Positions 24,945 through 27,409 of a stretch of 27,409 nt of DNA are shown here, in pieces. The notes under the pieces are model-generated. The model saw nothing but the letters and a program-made list of their open reading frames with translations, had not been told where the DNA came from and searched no databases. How positions within the stretch are numbered: the stretch's first letter is position 1; each line of letters starts with the position of its first letter. The position numbers were made by a program, and so were the translations under genes. Source of the DNA: Pavlovales sp. CCMP2436 (taxonomy: Eukaryota; Haptophyta; Pavlovophyceae; Pavlovales); assembly GCA_026770615.1 (NCBI GenBank), contig MU631657.1, positions 72,085 through 99,493 on the forward strand, in the 5' to 3' direction.

Positions 24945-27132
24945 TTGCTCATCGGGGGCGCACCCCCGTGCCGGTCGTGAAGCGTCATCTCGCTTCGGCT
25001 ACAACAAGATCGACTCGCTCAAGGAGTCGGACAAGATCCCGCTGTTCAGCCTCAGCAACCCGGTGATAGAGCAGAAGGTGCTCCGCTCGTTCGAGGCGAT
25101 CACCGACAAGAACCCCAGCTTCGCGCAGCGCATTGTCGGTCAGGAGACCGATAACGGGACGGGGCGCCTCAAGCTGTTCTCCAAGGACGATTACCTCGCG
25201 TTCATGCAGCAGCCTGACCTTCCGTACGACGAGAAGAAGGCCAAGTACGAGCTGATGGACGAGCAGATCGACTCGGTGCACAAGGTTCGAGTCGTCAAGA
25301 TCGACGGCCTGAAGCTCGATGCGGGCTTCAAGCTGTCGGAGGTCACCGACCCACGAGGAGGAGAAGGACAAGCAGAAGCTCGAGTGAGACCACAAGTACG
25401 TCACAGCTCTGACAACCTCGACGCCATCGTCGGGCACGCGTGCACGAGGGCGGTCGCAGTCGCCGACTCGCACGCGCTCCACTACGGCCGGCGCTCCTTC
25501 AGGTGTCGGCACCCCGCCTTCCACCCCCACTGCCGCTCCCCTCCCGCTGATTTACACAGGCAATGCGAGCTAAACGGGCTACCTCGAGCCCAACATCAAG
25601 TACATCGAGCAGGACCTCGCAGTCGCCATCGAGATCGAGCAGGCCCAGTCTGCTGTCGACTTCAAGGTGGCTGAGAATAAGTCGAAGTCGATGATGGGCA
25701 CCTACCCGACCTACAGCCTCTATCTCAAGTTCATCTTCGAGAAGACGGAGGTGGCGTTCCTCGCGCACATGCACGACATCCTGTCGGTTGAGGCCATGCA
25801 GACGCTCAAGAGCCAGGCGCTCATCAGCCAGACCGCCTCGGCCTCCGAGATCTTCGGCTCGACTTGGGCGGTGTGGCAGAGCAAGTGCAAGAAGGTGGAC
25901 GTTGGCTCTGCTGGTCGCGCTTCGGACGAGTGGATGTACAAGACATGCTTCATCGGCCGCTCGGTGAACCTCGAGGTGGGCCTCGCAGCATTGGACGAGG
26001 CCAAGGTTGAGGCGAGCGCCATCCCCATGACGTCGCACGCGAAGCAGCGGTGGGAGCTGCTGAGCAGCGTGGAGTTCAACATCCACACCCAGCAGACGGT
26101 GCCGCGATTCTGCGAGATGAACGTCTCAGACGTGACAGCTGAGACGCGCGCCGCTCTCGTGCTCGCGCTGCGGCTGATTCCGGGCGTCAAGCTCGGAGCG
26201 CGCTACCCAAGCACACCATCGCACGACTTACGCGAGCACGCTCTGCGCGGCACGCCGCGCGACTCACGCGTGCTGCGCGAGCCTACCGCAAGGCGGACGA
26301 GACCCTCACCTTTGCGCGCGCTGCTGGCACGGAGCAGGAGCGGGCAGATGGCCTCACCAAGATGCGCTGCTTCCGCTGCGGCGAGTACGGCCACCTCAAG
26401 AAGGACTGCATGAGCAGCAAGCCGATTCCGGCGGCCTCTTCGACACGCCTGACTTCGCAGCAGCGCAGCGCGTCGACGCAGCCGCACGTGATCCGCATCG
26501 CCGGGCGCCAGGAGGCAAACACGCGCAGCCTCACGTCGTCGACCGATGGCGACATCCCCATCTCAATCCTGTCAGGCCAGACCGACGGGGAGGAGACGAG
26601 TGACGAGGAGGACAGCATTGTTATGCCGATCGTTATGCCGAGCCTCATCGCAGGCGACGAGACCGCCTCTGACGACGGCGAGGCCAACACGCAGACCAGC
26701 AGCAACGAGTCGGACTACGACGACAAGCTTGGGGAGTTGACGGCATCTGCAGAAGAAGGGGTTCCCTTCAGCACCGGCACCACGATCGAGCTGAGCACCT
26801 GGGACGTCGAGGGCGTGTCAGTCCCGCTGATCAGCTTGCCGTGCCTCGTCGAGGCAGGCGCTTCGGTCCACTACAAGAAGTGCAAATCTTTCCTGGACCT
26901 GACCGCCCTCGGTGCAGGCCGCATCACCATCAATAGCGAGTCAATGATCTACGGCACTGTCGGAGACATCTTCAAGGGCGCCGGCGCAGTCGCTAAGCAG
27001 GCCTCGGTCGTCGGCACGCAGCTCGAGGGCGCGATGCCGCCCCAAGTAAGCCACCGCGCGAAGTCGCGCCGCGGCGGCCTTTCCAACGCGCGCCGCAACG
27101 CACAGCGCCTCCCGGCTTCGAGCCAGGGAAAG
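24945..27132 (+). pseudogene. gag: Gag and protease region of a second copia-type element
   Basis: The first piece (frame open from about 24945, no ATG seen) reads SSRFGYNKIDSLKESDKIPL and EQKVLRSFEAITDKNPSFAQ. A one-base frameshift near 25350 follows, then TGA near 25385 and TAA near 25572. The middle piece has Gag helices (KIEQ-type leader, SLYLKFIFEKTEVAFLAHMH, WELLSSVEFNIHTQQTVPRF). After another frameshift near 26205 comes the zinc knuckle MRCFRCGEYGHLKKDC (C-x2-C-x4-H-x4-C, 26362-26409), an acidic linker, and a protease-like block (PCLVEAGASVHYKKCKSFLD, then GRITINSESMIYGTVGDI). The protease motif has E-A-G-A where the family has D-S/T-G-A. It is unrelated in sequence to the Gag at 14450, so this is a different family. 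A gtaagt at 27132 follows the last residues. Confidence 0.75.
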
Positions 27133-27409
27133 TAAGTGGCCCGGGGGGGGTCAGCGGTGCTGGTGTCGGAGAGGGCCGGTAGCTGGTACCGGCTTTGGTC
27201 CCTCCGATCGGGCTCTGTGAACAAGAACCTGCTCGCGCACACGCGCTGGGCTGTCGACGACATGGTGGAGAAATCTCCGCTGTCGTTGAACCTCAACACG
27301 CTGTCGGATGCGAGGATGCGACGGCTACCACACGAGCTGCCGCTGCCGTCGCCGCCAAGCCGCTCCGTCACGTCGCCGCCGCCGCCGCCAGTTCTGCCGC
27401 CGCTGCCGT
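27133..27409 (+). other. Continuation beyond the second Gag to the window edge (partial)
   Basis: After TAA 27133-27135 the same frame stays open to the edge (SVNKNLLAHTRWAVDDMVEK, SLNLNTLSDARMRRLP, then Pro-rich). It may be the continuing polyprotein, reached by splicing from the gtaagt at 27132 or by stop read-through, or it may be unrelated sequence. The integrase block expected after protease is not seen within the 277 bases. Confidence 0.35.

Overview
The window looks like nuclear DNA of a GC-rich unicellular eukaryote. A haptophyte-like or similar alga is my best guess, from composition and gene style only. Supporting signs are GT-AG introns, long Ala/Arg/Gly-rich proteins, a RING/ZZ-finger protein and a SET-domain protein, both eukaryote-type, and a dense load of nested retrotransposons and small inverted-repeat elements. 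Bases 12752-13356 are an assembly gap (605 N). I see no rRNA, tRNA, CRISPR or operon structure.

Layout. (1) 1-2211, minus strand: the 5' half of a non-LTR-type retroelement ORF that runs off the left edge. It begins with a ubiquitin-like domain and ends in the region leading into the reverse transcriptase; it carries several frame breaks. (2) 2581-5432, plus strand: a host gene for a RING + ZZ-type zinc-finger protein with one clear 59-bp intron. (3) 5433-8160: no convincing gene. It holds a foldback element (5801-6274), microsatellites, a perfect 15-bp hairpin with an internal duplication, and an A-rich tract. (4) 8163-8735, plus: a compact SET-domain methyltransferase. (5) 8790-13630: a repeat nursery. 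It contains a 390-bp repeat with a second copy at 13832, a 1318-bp Mutator-like non-autonomous element with 10-bp target duplications, TA-flanked MITEs, and a 318-bp-armed giant inverted repeat. (6) 13642-24566, plus: one Ty1/copia element identified by matching 84-bp LTR starts at both ends. Its gag zinc knuckle is split by about 3.7 kb of nested elements (about 15461-19190), and its middle (20488-21814) is inverted. (7) 24721-24887: another MITE. (8) about 24945-27409, plus: gag and protease of a second, different copia-type element, running off the right edge.

How the parts relate. Only two host genes are supported, the RING/ZZ protein and the SET protein. Nearly everything else is mobile DNA in several layers, and the order of events can be read from the interruptions. 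A MITE sits inside an RNase H-type retroelement ORF, which sits inside the copia gag. A Mutator-like element sits inside a foldback element whose uninterrupted relative is also in this window. The copia pol has three in-frame stops, each at a position where the family has tryptophan, and its internal inversion lies between 6-bp inverted microhomologies.

The least ordinary things are the ubiquitin-like start of the left retroelement, the inversion, an intron-like dispersed repeat with GT...AG ends and conserved hairpins, the Cys-rich finger array in the copia gag, and the giant inverted repeat carrying a conserved acidic ORF.
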